From Nocardioides ferulae (GTDB taxonomy: Bacteria; Actinomycetota; Actinomycetes; Propionibacteriales; Nocardioidaceae), in the NCBI RefSeq assembly GCF_003660455.1, contig NZ_QZVR01000005.1:186001-250000 (forward strand): a DNA stretch of 64,000 nucleotides, given 5' to 3'. Within the stretch, counting starts at the first letter, position 1. Each line of letters opens with the position of its first letter. Under the pieces are notes generated by a model. That model ran no database searches. It was not told the DNA's origin and worked only from the letters and a program-made list of their open reading frames with translations. The translations under genes were made by a program, and so were the position numbers. This document shows, piece after piece, positions 36,256 to 44,318 of the stretch.

Positions 36256-37235
36256 GCGGTCAGAAGGTGACGCTCGCCAAGGCCCTGAACATGGGGCTGC
36301 GCAAGGCGATGGAGGACGACCCCAAGGTCCTGGTGATGGGTGAGGACGTCGGCAAGCTCGGCGGCGTCTTCCGGATCACCGACGGGCTGCAGAAGGACTT
36401 CGGCGAGGACCGCGTCATCGACTCCCCGCTGGCCGAGTCCGGCATCGTCGGCACCGCAGTCGGCATGGCGCTGCGCGGCTACCGGCCGGTGGTCGAGATC
36501 CAGTTCGACGGGTTCGTCTACCCCGCCTACGACCAGATCGTCTGCCAGGTCGCGAAGATGCACTACCGCTCCCAGGGCAGGTCGAAGATGCCGATGGTGA
36601 TCCGCATCCCGTTCGGGGGCGGCATCGGCGCGGTCGAGCACCACAGCGAGTCGCCCGAGGCGCAGTTCGCGCACACGCCGGGCCTGAAGGTCGTGGCCTG
36701 CTCCAACCCGGTCGACGGCTACTGGATGATCCAGCAGGCGATCGCCTGCGACGACCCGGTGATCTTCCTCGAGCCGAAGCGGCAGTACCACGCCGACAAG
36801 GCCGAGCTCGATGACTCCGAGGCCCCCGAGCCGCTGTTCGCCTCCCGCGTCGTGCGCCGCGGCGCCGACGCCACACTGCTGGCCTACGGCCCGACGGTGA
36901 AGACCGCGCTCAACGCCGCCGCGGCCGCGGCCGACGAGGGCCGCTCGCTCGAGGTGATCGACCTGCGCACGCTCTCCCCGCTCGACATGGCGCCGGTCTA
37001 CGAGTCGGTACGCCGCACCGGCCGCGCCGTCGTCGTCCACGAGGCCCACGTCAACCTGGGCCTGGGCGCCGAGCTCTCCGCGCGCATCACCGAGGAGTGC
37101 TTCTACTCCCTGGAGGCGCCGGTGCTGCGCGTCGGCGGCTTCGACACGCCGTACCCCCCGTCCCGCATCGAGGAGGAGTTCCTCCCCGACCTCGACCGGG
37201 TGCTCGACGCCGTCGACCGCTCGTTCGGCTTCTGA
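36252..37235 (+). CDS. bkdB: 2-oxoacid dehydrogenase E1 beta subunit
   Basis: 327 residues. VLVMGEDVGKLGGVFRIT, RVIDSPLAESGIVGTAVGMA and GRAVVVHEAH are transketolase-type pyrimidine-binding and C-terminal domain signatures. It forms the alpha2beta2 E1 with the preceding gene product. Translationally coupled to E1 alpha by a 4-bp overlap and followed 10 bp later by E2. Confidence 0.94.
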   Translation: MSGQKVTLAKALNMGLRKAMEDDPKVLVMGEDVGKLGGVFRITDGLQKDFGEDRVIDSPLAESGIVGTAVGMALRGYRPVVEIQFDGFVYPAYDQIVCQVAKMHYRSQGRSKMPMVIRIPFGGGIGAVEHHSESPEAQFAHTPGLKVVACSNPVDGYWMIQQAIACDDPVIFLEPKRQYHADKAELDDSEAPEPLFASRVVRRGADATLLAYGPTVKTALNAAAAAADEGRSLEVIDLRTLSPLDMAPVYESVRRTGRAVVVHEAHVNLGLGAELSARITEECFYSLEAPVLRVGGFDTPYPPSRIEEEFLPDLDRVLDAVDRSFGF

Positions 37236-37245
37236 GGAGACCCGG

Positions 37246-38739
37246 ATGCCTGAGTTCAAGCTGCCCGACGTCGGCGAGGGCCTCACCGAGGCCGAGCTGG
37301 TCTCGTGGAAGGTCAAGGAGGGCGACACCGTCGCCATCAACGACATCATCTGCGAGATCGAGACCGCGAAGTCGATCGTCGAGCTGCCCTCGCCGTTCGC
37401 GGGCGTGGTGCGCTCGCTGATGGTCGCCGAGGGCGAGACCGTCGACGTCGGCACCCCGATCATCGCGATCGGCGACGACGCGGAGCCGGCCGCGGCCCCG
37501 CCGTCCGGGGACGACGCGGCAGCCCTGGCTGCCGACATGGTGATCGACCTGTCCAACCCGGCCGCCAGCGGCGGCGGCGAGGGCGAGTCGCTGGTCGGCC
37601 GCAACAAGGCCGACCGCGGCCCGCTGCGCCGTGCCCGCAAGGGGTCGGCGTCCCCGTCGTCGGTCGCCGGGGCGCAGACCCAGATGCAGGTGCAGGGCGC
37701 GTTCTCGCCCGGCGGGGCGCAGTCTCAGGACGTCGCCCCGGCTGACGAGCCGCCGGTGCCGGCCCACGCGCCCGAGCCGCCGACCTTCGAGGGTCTCGCG
37801 ATCCCCGACGTCACCGACCCGGCCGCCGGCCACGCCCGGGCGCGGGCGCTGGCCAAGCCGCCGGTGCGCAAGCTGGCCAAGGACCTCGGCGTCGACCTCA
37901 CCACGGTGACCCCCACGGGGCCGCACGGCACGGTGAGCCGCGAGGACGTCGAGCAGGCCGCGTCCGGCGCCGGCCGGGCGATGCCGGAGGCCTACCCCGA
38001 CCTGGGCCGGCTCGGCGTGCACTCGATGGGCGGCGCCCGCGAGACCCGCGAGCCGGTCAAGGGCGTGCGCAAGATGATGGCGCAGGCGATGACCACCTCG
38101 GCGTTCACCGCACCGCACGTCACCGAGTGGGTGACCGTCGACGTCACCGAGACGATGCGCCTGGTCGAGCGGCTCAAGGCGCGCCGGGAGTTCCGCGAGG
38201 TGAAGGTCAGCCCGCTGCTGGTGCTGGCGCGCGCCTGCGTGCTGGCGATGCGGCGCACCCCCGAGATCAACTCGTTCTGGGACGAGGCTGCCCAGGAGGT
38301 CGTCTACAAGGGCTACGTCAACCTCGGCATCGCCGCGGCCACCCCGCGGGGCCTCGTCGTGCCGAACGTCAAGGACGCGGACGCGCTCTCGCTGGTCGAG
38401 CTCGCGATGGCGCTCGGCGACCTCGTCGACACCGCCCGGGCCGGCAAGACCCAGCCCGCGCAGATGAGCGGCGGCACGTTCACGATCACCAACGTGGGCG
38501 TGTTCGGCGTCGACGCCGGCACCCCGATCATCAACCCCGGCGAGTCGGCGATCCTGGCCTTCGGCGCGGTCAACAAGCGGCCGTGGGTCGACGAGCAGAC
38601 CGGCGAGATCGTCGCCCGCGACGTCACCACGCTGGCGCTCTCGTTCGACCACCGCCACATCGACGGCGAGAAGGGCTCGCGGTTCCTCGCCGACGTCGCC
38701 GGGCTGCTGCACGACCCGGCGTCCGCGCTGCTGTTCTGA
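37246..38739 (+). CDS. bkdC: Dihydrolipoamide acyltransferase (E2)
   Basis: 497 residues. One lipoyl domain (1-80, attachment Lys42 in EIETAKSIVELPSP), a long Ala/Gly/Pro linker, a peripheral subunit-binding domain (VRKLAKDLGVDLTTVTPTG) and a catalytic domain ending with SFDHRHIDGEKGSRFL. It moves the acyl group from E1 to CoA. GGAGA lies before the ATG. No E3 (lipoamide dehydrogenase) gene is adjacent; in mycobacteria the BCKDH complex borrows a shared E3. Confidence 0.94.
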   Translation: MPEFKLPDVGEGLTEAELVSWKVKEGDTVAINDIICEIETAKSIVELPSPFAGVVRSLMVAEGETVDVGTPIIAIGDDAEPAAAPPSGDDAAALAADMVIDLSNPAASGGGEGESLVGRNKADRGPLRRARKGSASPSSVAGAQTQMQVQGAFSPGGAQSQDVAPADEPPVPAHAPEPPTFEGLAIPDVTDPAAGHARARALAKPPVRKLAKDLGVDLTTVTPTGPHGTVSREDVEQAASGAGRAMPEAYPDLGRLGVHSMGGARETREPVKGVRKMMAQAMTTSAFTAPHVTEWVTVDVTETMRLVERLKARREFREVKVSPLLVLARACVLAMRRTPEINSFWDEAAQEVVYKGYVNLGIAAATPRGLVVPNVKDADALSLVELAMALGDLVDTARAGKTQPAQMSGGTFTITNVGVFGVDAGTPIINPGESAILAFGAVNKRPWVDEQTGEIVARDVTTLALSFDHRHIDGEKGSRFLADVAGLLHDPASALLF

Positions 38740-38752
38740 GCTCGCGCGCGAC

Positions 38753-38793
38753 CGCGTGGACTTCGGCGTACCAGGTGCGCCGAAGTCCACGCG
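38753..38793 (+). terminator. Hairpin ending the dehydrogenase operon
   Basis: Perfect 16-bp arms CGCGTGGACTTCGGCG and CGCCGAAGTCCACGCG with a 9-nt loop, 14 bp after the E2 stop. Confidence 0.75.
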
Positions 38794-38812
38794 ATCACGC
38801 CTCCGGGGACGA

Positions 38813-38818
38813 CACAAT
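38813..38818 (+). promoter_or_regulatory. Predicted -10 box (CACAAT) of a leaderless promoter
   Basis: CACAAT ends 6 nt before the GTG at 38825, just beyond the operon terminator. Confidence 0.45.
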
Positions 38819-38824
38819 CGCCGA

Positions 38825-39841
38825 GTGACCACCGACCTGCGCGAGATCACCGAGCCCGTCGACCTGTGCCGCCCCGACGGGCGGCTGAACCGCGACGCGG
38901 TGGGGTGGAGCCGGACGCCGCTGCACCGGGCCAACCTGCGCACCGACCTGCGGGCGGGACTCCACGGCTGGGGCCGCACCAAGCGGTGGGAGTACTGGGG
39001 CGTGGTCACCCCCACCCACGTGGTGGGGCTGGTCGTGTCGTCGTTGGACTACGCCGGGGTGCTCGGCATCTACGTCCTCGACCGGGTGACGAAGCAGGAG
39101 ACCGTGCACGACGCGACCGTGCCGCTAGGACGCGGCGTGCGGCTGCCCGACCGCGCCGGCACCGGCCGGGTCGAGGCGCACGGCGGCAACCTGGCGTTCG
39201 TCTTCGACCAGGGCGTGGACGCCACGACGCTGCGGGCCACCGCGCCCGACGTCACCGTCGACCTCACCCTGCCGGCCGTGCCCGGCCACGAGTCGCTGGG
39301 CGTGGTGGTGCCGTGGAGCGACCGGCTCTTCCAGTACACCGTGAAGGACGTCTCCCGGCCCGTGCGCGGACAGCTCGTCGTCGGCGGCCGGCCCCACGAC
39401 GTACCGGCCGGCGACTCGTTCGCCGTGCTCGACCACGGCCGGGGCCGCTGGCCCTACTCGATGACCTGGAACTGGGCGGCCGGCAGCGGCCCCGGCCGGG
39501 GCATCCAGCTCGGCGGCAAGTGGACCGCCGGCACCGGCTCCACCGAGAACGCCCTGTTCGTCGACGGGCGGGCGCACTACCTCGGCGGCGCCGGCGAAGA
39601 GCTGCGCTGGGACTACGACCGCACCGACTGGCAGCGGCCCTGGCGGATGACCGGCTCCCGGGTCGAGGCCACCCTGCACCCGTTCCACGAGCGCGCCGCG
39701 CGGACCAACCTGCTCGTGGTCGCCGCCGAGACGCACCAGTGCTTCGGCGAGTTCAGCGGCTGGGCCACCAGCGACGACGGCGAGCGGGTGCCCCTCGACG
39801 GGCTGGTCGGCTGGACCGAGGAGGCCCGCAACCGCTGGTAG
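38825..39841 (+). CDS. DUF2804 family protein
   Basis: 338 residues, soluble and beta-rich. WGRTKRWEYWGVVTPTHVVGL, YVLDRVTKQE and DHGRGRWPYSMTWNWAAGSG match the DUF2804 pattern, a lipocalin/carotenoid-1,2-hydratase-like fold. The biochemical role is unknown; a lipid or polyene ligand is possible from the fold alone. Monocistronic, between two hairpin elements. Confidence 0.8.
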   Translation: MTTDLREITEPVDLCRPDGRLNRDAVGWSRTPLHRANLRTDLRAGLHGWGRTKRWEYWGVVTPTHVVGLVVSSLDYAGVLGIYVLDRVTKQETVHDATVPLGRGVRLPDRAGTGRVEAHGGNLAFVFDQGVDATTLRATAPDVTVDLTLPAVPGHESLGVVVPWSDRLFQYTVKDVSRPVRGQLVVGGRPHDVPAGDSFAVLDHGRGRWPYSMTWNWAAGSGPGRGIQLGGKWTAGTGSTENALFVDGRAHYLGGAGEELRWDYDRTDWQRPWRMTGSRVEATLHPFHERAARTNLLVVAAETHQCFGEFSGWATSDDGERVPLDGLVGWTEEARNRW

Positions 39842-39855
39842 ACACCGCTATGCGG

Positions 39856-40060
39856 GCGGCCTTCGGCCGCAAGAGCCTGGAACTCGCTTCTTTCGCCGCC
39901 CTTTCTGTTGCGCACAACCAGGCTCGCTGCGCTCGCGGTCGTGCGCGCTGCCGCTGGCTCGCTGGCGCTCGCCGCGCCAGCCTGTCTCGGGATGGGTGGA
40001 TCGCTGAGGGGTCACCGATTCACGCGATTCTTCGGCGTGTCGAGGAACGATCGACCCCTC
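39856..40060 (+). repeat. Family B 3'-flanking element (copy 3) in a 312-bp gap
   Basis: Starts 15 nt after a stop with hairpin GCGGCC-TTC-GGCCGC. From 39958 to 40060 it repeats the copy 1 sequence, including CTCGCTGGCGCTCGCCGCGC and the core GGGGTCACCGATTCACGC ... GAGGAACGATCGACCCC. No gene is visible in the gap. Confidence 0.75.
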
Positions 40061-40118
40061 GCCCGAGCGGGCTGGCGCACATTCGCCGACCCGACCGACA
40101 CGACGCTCCCAACGGGAC

Positions 40119-40124
40119 TACGGT
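40119..40124 (+). promoter_or_regulatory. Predicted -10 box (TACGGT) placing +1 at the leader ATG
   Basis: TACGGT ends 6 nt before the ATG at 40131, which opens a 7-codon leader and not the main gene. Confidence 0.5.
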
Positions 40125-40130
40125 GCGGTC

Positions 40131-40154
40131 ATGACCCCAGAGGAAGGCAGCTGA
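40131..40154 (+). CDS. Putative 7-residue leader peptide MTPEEGS
   Basis: ATG ACC CCA GAG GAA GGC AGC TGA. Its stop shares a base with the ATG of the VOC gene (TGATG), and the ribosome-binding sequence GAGGAAGG of that gene lies inside it. This would couple translation of the main gene to the leader. It may instead be plain 5' untranslated sequence. Confidence 0.35.
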   Translation: MTPEEGS

Positions 40155-40507
40155 TGAGCGAGCTCGACGTGCGGATGATCATCCTCTCGACAGACAACCT
40201 CGACGAGTCGATCAGGTTCTACACCGAGACCATGGGGATGGCGCTGAAGTTCCGGGACGGCGCCCACTTCGCGGCGCTCGACGGCGGCTCGGTGACCCTG
40301 GCGCTGGCCACCTCGGTGGACCACCCGCTGCCCGGCAAGGTCGTCGTCGGCGTCAAGACCGCCGACGTGGACGCCGCAGCACGGGCCGTCGAGGCCGGTG
40401 GGGGTGCGATCGTCAAGGGGCCCTACGACGACGCCCACGAGCGCCGAGCCGTGGTCTACGACGACAAGGGCAACGGCCTGGTGCTCTACAGCCCGCTCCA
40501 GCGCTGA
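40154..40507 (+). CDS. VOC (glyoxalase/bleomycin-resistance fold) family protein
   Basis: 117 residues with the paired beta-alpha-beta-beta-beta modules of the vicinal-oxygen-chelate fold: MIILSTDNLDESIRFYTETM and VVGVKTADVDAAARAVEAGG, ending AVVYDDKGNGLVLYSP. Only the terminal glutamate-type metal position is unclear (NGLVLYSP where NxxELxx is usual), so it may be non-enzymatic. The ATG is preceded by GGAAGG. Function unknown beyond the fold. Confidence 0.85.
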   Translation: MSELDVRMIILSTDNLDESIRFYTETMGMALKFRDGAHFAALDGGSVTLALATSVDHPLPGKVVVGVKTADVDAAARAVEAGGGAIVKGPYDDAHERRAVVYDDKGNGLVLYSPLQR

Positions 40508-40514
40508 CCTCGGC

Positions 40515-40562
40515 GGTCACACCGGCGCCCTTTCCGCCACCGAGAAGGGCGCTGGTGTGACC
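40515..40562 (+). terminator. Hairpin after the VOC gene
   Basis: Arms GGTCACACCGGCGCCCTT and AAGGGCGCTGGTGTGACC pair over 18 bp with one G-T wobble and a 12-nt loop, 8 bp after the stop. Confidence 0.75.
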
Positions 40563-40633
40563 CGCGAGCCATGTCGCGACCGTGCTATCCACTGCTCGTG
40601 CCACGCCCCTGGTGTGAGACCGCCCCGACGGGG

Positions 40634-40639
40634 TAGGAC
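40634..40639 (+). promoter_or_regulatory. Predicted -10 box (TAGGAC) of a leaderless promoter
   Basis: TAGGAC ends 6 nt before the GTG at 40646; the last base departs from TANNNT. Confidence 0.4.
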
Positions 40640-40645
40640 GAGCCC

Positions 40646-42016
40646 GTGACCAGCCCGCCCCCCGCCGACCCAGGCACCACGATCGGCCCCTACCGGCTGG
40701 GCCGACGCCTGGGCGGTGGCGGCATGGGCGTGGTGCACGAGGCGCACGACACCGTGTTGGGGCGGTCGGTCGCGCTGAAGCTGATCACGCCGGGGCTGGC
40801 CGACGACCCGGCCTTCCGTGCCCGCTTCACCCGCGAGGCACAGGCCCAGGCGCGGCTGGACAGCCCCCACGTGGTGCACGTCTACGCCCACGGCGAGGCC
40901 GACGGCCACCTCTACCTCGCGACCCAGCTGGTGCCCGACGGCGACCTCGGCGGCATGCTGCGCGTCCACGGGGTGCCGCCGCTGCGGGTCGCGGCGGAGC
41001 TGGTCGCGCAGGTCGCGGCCGGCCTCGCCGATGCTCACGCCGGTGGGCTGGTGCACCGAGACATCAAGCCGGCCAACGTGCTGCTGCGCCGCCGTGCCGA
41101 CGGCTTCACCGCCTACCTCGCCGACTTCGGCATCGCCCGGCCGGTGCTGGCCGAACAGACCCACGCGACTGTCGGCACGGTCGGCACCCCCGGCTACATG
41201 GCCCCTGAGCTGCACGACGGTGCACCGGCGACAGTGGCCAGCGACGTCTACGCCGTCGGCTGTCTGCTCTGGACGACGCTCACCGGCCGCCCGCCCTACG
41301 CCGGTGCCACCGACTTCCAGGTCGCCACCGCCCACCGTGACCAGCCGGTGCCGCAGCTGCCCGGTGCCGGGGCCCAGGTCGAGGCGCTCAACCGAGTGCT
41401 GCGAACCGCGATGGCCAAGCAGCCTGTCGAGCGCTACGCCACCGCGATGGCGATGCGCGACGACCTGCGGGCCGTGCTCGCGCTCCCGGACACGCCGGCC
41501 CCGGTGCGGCCGGGCAGCGCCGAGGTCCCACCACCGGGGCGCGCTCGGGGCCAGCTCGTCGCCCTGGCCGCCGTGGCGGCCCTGGTCCTCGGCGGCCTGG
41601 CGGCGACGGCGTACGCCGTGCTCGGCGGCGAGCGGGAGCCGGCGCGGTCCGCGGCAGGTGCGGAGACCACCGGACAGAGCGAGCCGGTCGGCGGTGTCGA
41701 CGCGTCGGACCCGGTCGGCGAGGCATCGACCGAGCCGCCCACCGATCCCTCCACCGAGCCTGGCGCGCCCTCCGCGGAGGACCGCGAGCGCGCCGTCTCG
41801 ACGCTGGCCGCCGCGTTGGCGGCGGAGGGGCCGATCACCTCCGACCAGGCCGAGTGCGCGGCGCGGGGCTGGATCGAGGCTGCCGGGCTCGAGGAGATGG
41901 CGGCGGCCGGCTACTTCGACGAGCAGTGGAACTACGTCGACCAGCCGGAGGAGGACATGCCGCCCGAGATCCGCAGCGCCATCTTCTCGGCGGTCACCGC
42001 GTGCGTCACCGGTTGA
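40646..42016 (+). CDS. Membrane Ser/Thr protein kinase (PknB-type)
   Basis: 456 residues. The Hanks-type kinase domain (13-275) has the glycine loop LGGGGMGVVHEA, the ATP lysine in VALKLI, catalytic HRDIKPANV, DFG in LADFGIARP and GTPGYMAPE. One transmembrane helix follows (about 302-325, LVALAAVAALVLGGLAA). The outer part is Pro/Thr/Glu-rich and ends in a small domain with two cysteines (ECAARGW and TACVTG). There are no PASTA repeats, so it is not PknB itself. The ligand is unknown. Confidence 0.9.
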   Translation: MTSPPPADPGTTIGPYRLGRRLGGGGMGVVHEAHDTVLGRSVALKLITPGLADDPAFRARFTREAQAQARLDSPHVVHVYAHGEADGHLYLATQLVPDGDLGGMLRVHGVPPLRVAAELVAQVAAGLADAHAGGLVHRDIKPANVLLRRRADGFTAYLADFGIARPVLAEQTHATVGTVGTPGYMAPELHDGAPATVASDVYAVGCLLWTTLTGRPPYAGATDFQVATAHRDQPVPQLPGAGAQVEALNRVLRTAMAKQPVERYATAMAMRDDLRAVLALPDTPAPVRPGSAEVPPPGRARGQLVALAAVAALVLGGLAATAYAVLGGEREPARSAAGAETTGQSEPVGGVDASDPVGEASTEPPTDPSTEPGAPSAEDRERAVSTLAAALAAEGPITSDQAECAARGWIEAAGLEEMAAAGYFDEQWNYVDQPEEDMPPEIRSAIFSAVTACVTG

Positions 42017-42054
42017 CCGATCGGGCGGGGACTTCTCACGTGTCGTAGTCGCTT

Positions 42055-42110
42055 CACACGCGTTGCAACGCGTGTGGTGTGCGGGAATCGCCGGATATCC
42101 GGCGATTCCC
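42055..42110. repeat. Two adjacent perfect palindromes
   Basis: A 22-bp palindrome (half CACACGCGTTG, 42055-42076) and a 28-bp palindrome (half GGGAATCGCCGGAT, 42083-42110) lie 6 bp apart between convergent genes. Both would form stems in either strand, so a bidirectional terminator is likely. Confidence 0.8.
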
Positions 42111-42122
42111 CGCCGGCGGCCC

Positions 42123-43010
42123 CTACGACTTGCGCCGCATCGCCCCGACCTTGGTGGCCAGCCCGGCGACGGTGTTCATCACGCCGAGAGCGAGCTTGGG
42201 AACCTGCATGCCCTCGGGGGAGAGCGGGTGCAGGATCGCGTCGGTGCCGCCGTCGACGAAGACCACCGAGCCGACCATCAGGCTGGCGGCGTCCGAGAGC
42301 AGGAACCCGATCGTGGCCGCGACCTCCTCGGGCCGGCCGGGGCGGCCCACCGCGCTCGGGTAGGCGTCGGCGAAGACCCCGAGCTGGGGGTCGGCGCGCA
42401 GCTGCTCGGTCATCGCGGTCGCGATCAGCCCGGGGGCGACCGCGTTCACGCGAATGCCGGCGCCGATCCAGGCGTCGGTGATGCCCTCGCGCCGCGCCCA
42501 GTAGGCCAACGCGGCCTTGGTCGCGGGGTACACGTTGACCGCCTCGGTCTTCGCGGCCGCGGCCCGGGCCGCGGGCTCGTCGCCGCGCAGGCAGGCCGAG
42601 GCCACGTCGGCGTCCCAGCCGGGCTGGCAGGTGACGGAGTTCGACGCGAGCAGCACGACGGCGGCGCCGCCGTCGCCTCCGCCTGCGGCCAGCTGCTCAC
42701 GCAGCCCGCTGACCAGGGCGAGGGCGCCGAAGAAGTTCACCGAGACGACCAGCTCGGGGTCGACCCCGGTGAGGCCGGCCACTCCCGCGCACGGCACCAC
42801 GCCGTGCAGGACCTCGGCGAGGCCCTGCACCTGCGACACCGCGGACTCGCGGCCGGCCGCGGTGGAGAGGTCGGCGGTCACGTCGACGGGACCGTCGGGG
42901 GAGTCCTGCCGGTCGACGGTGATCACGCGGTGCCCCTGGAAGCGGAGCAGGGTGGTGGTGGCGGCCCCGATGCCGGAGGCGGCGCCGGTCACGACGTAGG
43001 TCTTGGTCAC
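42123..43010 (-). CDS. Short-chain dehydrogenase (3-alpha-hydroxysteroid dehydrogenase type)
   Basis: 295 residues. The NAD-binding glycine motif TGAASGIG is at residues 9-16, the catalytic pair in YPATK (Tyr-x3-Lys) and VNAVAPGLIATAM follows. The pattern is that of 3-alpha-hydroxysteroid dehydrogenases. The GTG start at 43010 has TACAGT 6 nt upstream, overlapped by a KstR-type operator, which supports a role in steroid or cholesterol breakdown. The C-terminal tail (about 35 residues beyond the fold, ending MRRKS) is extra. Substrate is inferred. Confidence 0.85.
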   Translation of the reverse strand: MTKTYVVTGAASGIGAATTTLLRFQGHRVITVDRQDSPDGPVDVTADLSTAAGRESAVSQVQGLAEVLHGVVPCAGVAGLTGVDPELVVSVNFFGALALVSGLREQLAAGGGDGGAAVVLLASNSVTCQPGWDADVASACLRGDEPAARAAAAKTEAVNVYPATKAALAYWARREGITDAWIGAGIRVNAVAPGLIATAMTEQLRADPQLGVFADAYPSAVGRPGRPEEVAATIGFLLSDAASLMVGSVVFVDGGTDAILHPLSPEGMQVPKLALGVMNTVAGLATKVGAMRRKS

Positions 43011-43016
43011 CGGCGA

Positions 43017-43022
43017 ACTGTA
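43017..43022 (-). promoter_or_regulatory. Predicted -10 box (TACAGT) of the SDR gene
   Basis: On the minus strand TACAGT ends 6 nt before the GTG at 43010. It shares four bases with the KstR-type operator. Confidence 0.5.
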
Positions 43023-43032
43023 ACGCGTTCTA
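43019..43032 (-). promoter_or_regulatory. KstR-type operator
   Basis: TAGAACGCGTTACA fits every fixed position of the KstR consensus TNNAACNNGTTNNA known from mycobacteria. It overlaps the -10 box, so a bound repressor would block the promoter. KstR is the TetR-type cholesterol-catabolism repressor; its gene is not in the window. Confidence 0.6.
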
Positions 43033-43075
43033 GTCGCGGGCGACGGGGGTGGAACACCGTGTGAGAGTGGAGGTG

Positions 43076-43309
43076 ATGAGACGAGATCGGCGCTTCACCG
43101 TCAGCGACGCCCGCGAGGCGCAGAGCGTCCGCCTGCGCCGGCGTCAGCGGTGGTACTTCGCCCTGATGGGCACCTGCCTGGTGCTCATCCTGCTGGCCTG
43201 GAACGTCGTCCGGCTCTGGTCGACGACCGCGGCGGTGGCGATGTCCGTCGTCGCCGCGGTGATCCCTCCGGTGGCCGCGCTGGTCGCCAACTGGGGCGAG
43301 GACCACTGA
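43076..43309 (+). CDS. DUF3099 family small membrane protein
   Basis: 77 residues. RRFTVSDAREAQSVRLRRRQRWYFALMG followed by two hydrophobic helices (WYFALMGTCLVLILLAWNVV and AAVAMSVVAAVIPPVAALVAN) and the ending NWGEDH match DUF3099. Role unknown. GGAGG precedes the ATG by 2 nt; an upstream in-frame GTG at 43049 would extend it by nine residues. Confidence 0.8.
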   Translation: MRRDRRFTVSDAREAQSVRLRRRQRWYFALMGTCLVLILLAWNVVRLWSTTAAVAMSVVAAVIPPVAALVANWGEDH

Positions 43310-43339
43310 TCGCCCCCCCCCCGGCGCCGGCGGCTCGGT

Positions 43340-43345
43340 TAGCGT
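43340..43345 (+). promoter_or_regulatory. Predicted -10 box (TAGCGT) of a leaderless promoter
   Basis: TAGCGT ends 6 nt before the ATG at 43352. Confidence 0.5.
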
Positions 43346-43351
43346 CCGCCC

Positions 43352-44272
43352 ATGCGTCTCAAGCCCGGCCGCCCCGACCTCACGCGGTACGCCGACCGGT
43401 TCGCCGTGCCGTCCGCCGACGACGGCCTGGGCGTCACGTTCCTCGGCGTCTCCACGCTGCTGCTCGACGACGGCGAGTCGGCGGTGATGACCGACGGGTT
43501 CTTCTCCCGGCCTCCGCTGACCAAGGTCGGACTCGGCAGGATCGCCCCCGACCCGGCCCGGATCGACGCTGCGCTGGACCGCACCGGGGCCAGCCGACTC
43601 GCCGCGGTGCTGCCGGTCCACACCCACTACGACCACGCGCTCGACTCCGCCGCGGTCGCCGATCGGACCGGGGCGCTCCTGGTCGGTGGCGAGTCCGCGG
43701 CCAACCTCGGGCGCGGGGCAGGACTGTCGGAGGAGCGGCTCCGCGTCGTGGCTTCCGGTGACTCGCTGCGGCTCGGCGGCTTCGACGTCACCTGGGTCGA
43801 GTCGCACCACTGCCCGCCCGACCGCTTCCCGGGAGCGATCACCCGACCCGTGGTCCCGCCGACGCGGACGAAGGCGTACCGGTGCGGCGAGGCGTGGTCG
43901 CTGGTGGTCCGGCACACCAGCGGTCGCACCGCGCTGGTCCAGGGCAGTGCCGGGCACGTCGCCGGGGCCCTGGCCGGGCACCGCGCCGACGTGGCCTACC
44001 TCGGGGTCGGCCAGCTCGGGCTGCAGGACGAGGGCTACCTGCGCGCCTACTGGGCCGAGACCGTCGAGACCGTCGGGGCCACCGTCGTGGTGCTGATCCA
44101 CTGGGACGACTTCTTCCGTCCGCTCGACGCGCCGCTGCGGGCGCTGCCCTACGCCGGCGACGACCTCGACGTCACCATGCGGGTCTTCGCCGGGCTCGCC
44201 GCCGACCAGAGCGTCGTGCTGCGCTTCCCGACCTTGTGGCAGCGCGAGGACCCCTGGGCGCTGCTGTCCTGA
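43352..44272 (+). CDS. MBL-fold metallo-hydrolase
   Basis: 306 residues. The metal motif VLPVHTHYDHALD (HxHxDH) is present, with a later histidine in ESHHCPPDRFPG and another in VVLIHWDDFF. This is the beta-lactamase-fold hydrolase family related to UlaG-like lactonases. FLGVSTLLLDDGESAVMTDGFF is the typical N-terminal strand pair. Substrate unknown. It has its own leaderless promoter and converges with the carboxyltransferase gene. Confidence 0.88.
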   Translation: MRLKPGRPDLTRYADRFAVPSADDGLGVTFLGVSTLLLDDGESAVMTDGFFSRPPLTKVGLGRIAPDPARIDAALDRTGASRLAAVLPVHTHYDHALDSAAVADRTGALLVGGESAANLGRGAGLSEERLRVVASGDSLRLGGFDVTWVESHHCPPDRFPGAITRPVVPPTRTKAYRCGEAWSLVVRHTSGRTALVQGSAGHVAGALAGHRADVAYLGVGQLGLQDEGYLRAYWAETVETVGATVVVLIHWDDFFRPLDAPLRALPYAGDDLDVTMRVFAGLAADQSVVLRFPTLWQREDPWALLS

Positions 44273-44318
44273 CCCGGGCGCAGCCCGCGAGTTCCACGGG
44301 CCCCACTTCCTGCCCGGG

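Noticed and set aside
39842..40118. Small gene in the 312-bp gap after the DUF2804 gene
   Set aside because: The only frames run through the family B repeat, which also occurs after two other genes in different reading contexts.
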